NCBI GenBank assembly: GCA_015488125.1
Contig: WFOJ01000118.1
Span: 1-16,006, forward strand
Length of the DNA stretch: 16,006 bases
Origin: Mariprofundaceae bacterium
GTDB taxonomy: Bacteria > Pseudomonadota > Zetaproteobacteria > Mariprofundales > Mariprofundaceae
Direction: 5' to 3'
Position numbers and translations under genes: made by a program. The notes below the pieces were generated by a model, which was not told the origin of the DNA, ran no database searches, and saw only the letters and a list, made by a program, of their open reading frames with translations. Of this stretch, positions 13,505-16,006 are shown piece after piece (the stretch's first letter is position 1; the number at the start of each line of letters is the position of its first letter).

Positions 13505-14704
13505 TTACAATGCGGTGATCTTTTGATTCAGGCGTTGCAAACGAAGACTTAATGTGTTGCGCAAGTTTTCGTCCTTCATAAAGCACTGACGATACATGGC
13601 TTCAGGCCAGCGCAACAGCTGCCCTTCGGATACAGCGCGCACAGTCAAGTGGCGAACATTTTGCAATACTCCAAGTTCACCCAGAACATCACCGACGGAT
13701 GCCGTATAAAGATGACGCAAGCTGCCACGAACGGGTGCGCTAACAGAAAACCACCCCGAGACAACAACATAAAAATCCAGCTCATCACGTGCGCCATACT
13801 CAAATAGCGTGGTATCAGCAGCAACATCCACCAAGCTCATCTGGCTGGCAATCTGCCGACGTTGCGCTGTGGTATAGTGGCGAAAAAACGGGGCTTCACC
13901 AAGCATGCGTTCGGAAATATGAACACGATACTGTTGTTCAAGACATTGGCGAATAACCGGATATTTTTCGGTCAGACGTGCCAACTGCTGATAGGAGAGT
14001 GTATATAGCGTCGTTGTTCCTTGTGCATACAAATCCGCCGTGCGCTTTCCCTCGCCTGTAAGAAACGGAACCTCGCCGACAATGCTCGCCGAGCCAAAAG
14101 AGGTCATCGCATGCCGTGTGCCATCACTGCCCTCCACCACGGGAAGCAAGGCGCCTGTCATCACCAGAAACAGGCAATCAGCAGCTTCACCACACCGGGC
14201 AACGCACTCGCCATCGGACAATGTAACCGGCGAAAGTGCGTGCATCAACTCTGCAAACGCATGATCATGTAAGAATCTAAAAGCCGGATGTTCGTGTAAA
14301 AAGCAAACAATACGTTCACTCGCTTCAAGAATACCCAACCCCTCGGCCAGCGTACAACCATGCTGACGACAGAAGTGATACAGATCGCGACGAATTGCCG
14401 TGGCATTGGCTGGCTGCAACGCCTGCCAGCGATCCAATGTTTTGGCTACAGCGGCAAAATCCTTCTTGGCCGCGTATAACTCGGCCAGTCTGAGATAACA
14501 GAAAGCGGCCTGTTCGCGATGATCAATCTTCTGGTAAACCATAGCCGCCATCTTCATGTAAGAAATATTTTTAGGTGCAAGGCGGATCAAGGCAGTCAAC
14601 GAATCAGCAGCCTTGCCATATTCGCCAGTAGCAAGCATTCGCTTTACCATCGCCCTGTGGAAAGATTCCTGGTCGTCACCCAATATTCCCATAATGTCTT
14701 GCAT
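13505..14704 (-). CDS. Helical-repeat protein with two cyclic-nucleotide-binding folds
   Basis: A 399-residue cytoplasmic protein. Residues about 15-100 form TPR-like helical pairs (AMVKRMLATGEYGKAADSLT, 'AFCYLRLAELYAAKKDFAAV'), suited to protein-protein contact. Two CNB folds follow. The first, about 140-255, has IVGEVPFLTGEGKRTADL near 208-225, keeping R221 in R-T-A. The second, about 270-385, has LGELGVLQNVRHLTVRA near 341-357 with R351. There is no HTH or catalytic domain. It is the third double-CNB protein here and the only one with an added scaffold-like region. The ATG at 14704-14702 has GGGGAGAG upstream. The inverted-repeat element lies 73 bp upstream of the start. Ligand, partner and output are unknown; a scaffold or adaptor role is inference. 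Confidence 0.86.
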   Translation of the reverse strand: MQDIMGILGDDQESFHRAMVKRMLATGEYGKAADSLTALIRLAPKNISYMKMAAMVYQKIDHREQAAFCYLRLAELYAAKKDFAAVAKTLDRWQALQPANATAIRRDLYHFCRQHGCTLAEGLGILEASERIVCFLHEHPAFRFLHDHAFAELMHALSPVTLSDGECVARCGEAADCLFLVMTGALLPVVEGSDGTRHAMTSFGSASIVGEVPFLTGEGKRTADLYAQGTTTLYTLSYQQLARLTEKYPVIRQCLEQQYRVHISERMLGEAPFFRHYTTAQRRQIASQMSLVDVAADTTLFEYGARDELDFYVVVSGWFSVSAPVRGSLRHLYTASVGDVLGELGVLQNVRHLTVRAVSEGQLLRWPEAMYRQCFMKDENLRNTLSLRLQRLNQKITAL

Positions 14705-14776
14705 GACTCTCCCCTATATCAGAACACGTGAGGCAAACATGCATCAATGCATCGCGTATGCAGTGACAAAAATCAC

Positions 14777-14943
14777 CTGGAAGTCTGTCGAACTTTAGCA
14801 ATCGTTACGAGAAATAACGGGGTTGAGTCAAATCGAACGATCTGTTGGCGGTAAGTAGTAGCGCTATTTAACAAAAACGGGGCGAAGATGTGGTCAATAC
14901 CCGCCTTTTCGTAGTAGATGGATAAAGCTCGACCGACTCCTGG
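14777..14943 (+). mobile_element. MITE-like non-autonomous element, second copy
   Basis: The core at 14781-14939 is 159 bp, exactly the length of the copy at 3992-4150, and is collinear with it. Shared blocks include GCGCTATTTAACAAAAAC, AAGATGTGGTCAATA and TTTTCGTAGTAGAT. The left arm starts AAGTCTGTCGAACTTTAG, and the right arm ends GACCGACTC after mismatches. Both sides are flanked by CTGG (14777-14780 and 14940-14943). This is a non-palindromic direct repeat, which fixes the 4-bp target duplication. The inverted repeats have decayed more than in the first copy, so this insertion is probably older. It carries no coding frame of its own. The stretch from 14944 to 15037 next to it has no firm gene. 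Confidence 0.82.
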
Positions 14944-15037
14944 ACGTTGATGATCCGCCCGAACACTCCGGCAACGCACCCAATGCGATTCAAGTACTTG
15001 AGCGTCACGCTCTGTACCTTTGTCAGCAGTTCAAGAG

Positions 15038-15439
15038 CTACATCTTGCCATGTGCTATCCTCCATCGTTGCACATATGGTTCGCAAATATCCCATGCCAC
15101 ACCGATATGTTTTGCTGCCTGAGCCAGGCATTCGGCACCTTGTTCCAGTTCATTTGCCAGTTTTACTCGTCCACGCTTACGATCAGCAAGCTCATCTTGT
15201 TGTAATTTATCGCTAAGTCCATTCAGAAATTCAGTCAACGCATCATAATAGAGATCGCCCACCCGTTCAGCTAGTTCGAGATTATCCAAATCAATACCTT
15301 TCACAGTTTTTGTGTGTTTTTCCCGCATATTGTTCCCCATTTTTAATTTGGAAAAGTCACGATGCAATGCCTTCAAAAGCGTACTGATACAATCATACGC
15401 ATTCGCACCCTTTCCATCAAAAAGTCGTAATAAAAACAT
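15038..15439 (-). CDS. Uncharacterised helical protein between two element ends
   Basis: A protein of up to 133 residues that I do not recognise. It is hydrophilic and mostly helical in appearance, with LELAERVGDLYYDALTEFLN, a basic/acidic stretch 'DELADRKRGRVKLANELEQG', and AKHIGVAWDICEPYVQRW. No signal peptide, membrane span or catalytic motif is visible. Start: the ATG at 15439 has no Shine-Dalgarno, whereas the ATG at 15328 (residue 38, MREKHTK) has GGGGA six bases upstream and would give 96 residues. The shorter form may be the real one. The gene lies between the element copy ending at 14943 and the lone element end at 15639. Just past its stop, a shifted frame stays protein-like, so the 3' end may be frameshifted. 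Confidence 0.6.
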   Translation of the reverse strand: MFLLRLFDGKGANAYDCISTLLKALHRDFSKLKMGNNMREKHTKTVKGIDLDNLELAERVGDLYYDALTEFLNGLSDKLQQDELADRKRGRVKLANELEQGAECLAQAAKHIGVAWDICEPYVQRWRIAHGKM

Positions 15440-15456
15440 ACTGCCAATCGATTGAA

Positions 15457-15496
15457 AACACCTCGTTTCTGCTCAGGTAAGCGGGTGTTTTTGCCA
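15457..15496. terminator. AT-rich inverted repeat, possible terminator
   Basis: AAAACACC and GGTGTTTTT form an 8-bp inverted repeat around a loop of about 20 bases, with A on one side and T on the other, so either strand could terminate here. It lies upstream of the start of the minus-strand orphan gene and ahead of uvrB. It may insulate uvrB, but the long loop makes it weak. Confidence 0.25.
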
Positions 15497-15610
15497 CCCT
15501 CTTACCCAACACCGAGATCATTTCGCTAAAAATTACGCCTCCGCAACACCACGACACACCTGGAAGATTGTCAAATCTGATCAAATCAACGCAAACGTGC
15601 GGTTCCCATA

Positions 15611-15639
15611 ACGATTGCCAAAGTCCGACAGACTCCTAG
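15611..15639 (-). mobile_element. Lone end of the inverted-repeat element abutting uvrB
   Basis: Bases 15611-15635 are the exact reverse complement of the first 25 bases of the core of the copy at 3992 (beginning GAGTCTGTCGGACTTTGG and extending into AATCGT). They are followed by CTAG (15636-15639). The match stops there, so this is a left end in inverted orientation. A possible eroded partner begins CTGGAAGATTGTC at 15560, which would make a 72-bp remnant, but the flanking tetranucleotides differ. Confidence 0.7.
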
Positions 15640-15648
15640 CCTTCGCCG

Positions 15649-16006
15649 GTGCGTTTCAATATATCAGCCCCGTTTCCACCATGTGGCGACCAGCCTCAGG
15701 CCATTGCCGAACTGACAGCAAGTATTAACGCAGGCAACCGCCACCAAACCCTGCTTGGCGTTACCGGCTCAGGTAAAACCTATACCATGGCCAAAATCAT
15801 CAGCGAAGTGCAAAAGCCGACGCTGATCATGGCTCATAACAAAACACTGGCAGCACAGCTATTCAGTGAGTTTCGCCAGTTTTTTCCTGATAATGCTGTG
15901 GAATACTTCGTTTCCTATTATGATTACTATCAACCGGAAGCCTATGTTCCCGCTTCGGATACCTATATCGAGAAAGATTCGTCAATCAATGAGCATATCG
16001 ACCGCA
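15649..16006 (+). CDS. uvrB: UvrABC system protein B (excinuclease subunit), N-terminal part
   Basis: The first 119 codons of UvrB, the helicase-like damage-verification subunit of nucleotide excision repair; the rest lies beyond the window. From a GTG at 15649 the frame reads RFNISAPFPPCGDQPQAI, matching the usual UvrB N-terminus. It continues with Walker A in GVTGSGKTYTMAK, then IMAHNKTLAAQLFSEF, and the hallmark beta-hairpin segment YFVSYYDYYQPEAYVP with DTYIEKDSSIN. The GTG is the only reasonable start: an in-frame TAG lies 12 bases upstream (15637-15639), inside the CTAG that borders the element end. No Shine-Dalgarno is visible in the ten bases before it. Expression may therefore depend on unusual initiation or on signals in the element. 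Confidence 0.93.
   Translation, partial: MRFNISAPFPPCGDQPQAIAELTASINAGNRHQTLLGVTGSGKTYTMAKIISEVQKPTLIMAHNKTLAAQLFSEFRQFFPDNAVEYFVSYYDYYQPEAYVPASDTYIEKDSSINEHIDR

Noticed and set aside
14739..14752. ATGCATCAATGCAT inverted repeat upstream of the TPR-CNB gene
   Set aside because: It could be an operator, but it is a low-complexity palindrome with no second site or known regulator in view.

Overview
The window looks like a chromosomal segment of a Gram-negative proteobacterium. It carries LPS-core and outer-membrane assembly genes (hldD, bamE), gyrA of E. coli-like architecture and fxsA. I cannot fix the class from this sequence; a gamma- or zetaproteobacterium-like lineage is a guess. No rRNA, tRNA or CRISPR array is visible, and no transposase gene.

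Layout. At the left edge is the N-terminus of a minus-strand gene resembling AIPR-type abortive-infection proteins (weak call). Positions 298-3559 hold a tightly packed minus-strand operon, read right to left: pentapeptide-repeat protein (TTG start), small helix-hairpin-helix-like protein, hldD (GTG start), bamE, a two-helix membrane protein, and a protein with two cyclic-nucleotide-binding (CNB) folds. Positions 3560-4274 hold no convincing gene; they hold two copies, one decayed, of a short inverted-repeat element. From 4275 a plus-strand run of core genes follows: trxA, yebC, guaB, gyrA and serS (4-nt gyrA/serS overlap). Then come a second double-CNB protein, fxsA (start overlapping the preceding stop) and a NYN nuclease / OST-HTH-like / cold-shock fusion. 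A third double-CNB protein with an N-terminal helical-repeat region lies convergent at 13505-14704. The right end has a second full copy of the element, an orphan minus-strand gene, a lone element end, and the start of uvrB.

Main points. (1) A non-coding MITE-like family: two copies (3988-4154 and 14777-14943) have cores of the same length, 159 bp. Each has terminal inverted repeats and is bounded by a 4-bp direct repeat, CTAG in one and CTGG in the other. A third end stops ten bases before the uvrB start codon, and an older decayed copy sits at about 3707-3830. (2) Three separate proteins are built from paired CNB folds without any visible DNA-binding or enzymatic output domain, six CNB folds in 16 kb. 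(3) The NYN + OST-HTH-like + cold-shock protein is a probable RNA-processing enzyme of uncommon architecture.

How the genes fit together. Envelope biogenesis (hldD, bamE) is coupled to uncharacterised small proteins and a CNB protein. GTP synthesis, DNA topology and seryl-tRNA charging form a housekeeping block. The CNB proteins and the NYN fusion are probably regulatory, but their ligands and targets cannot be read from sequence.
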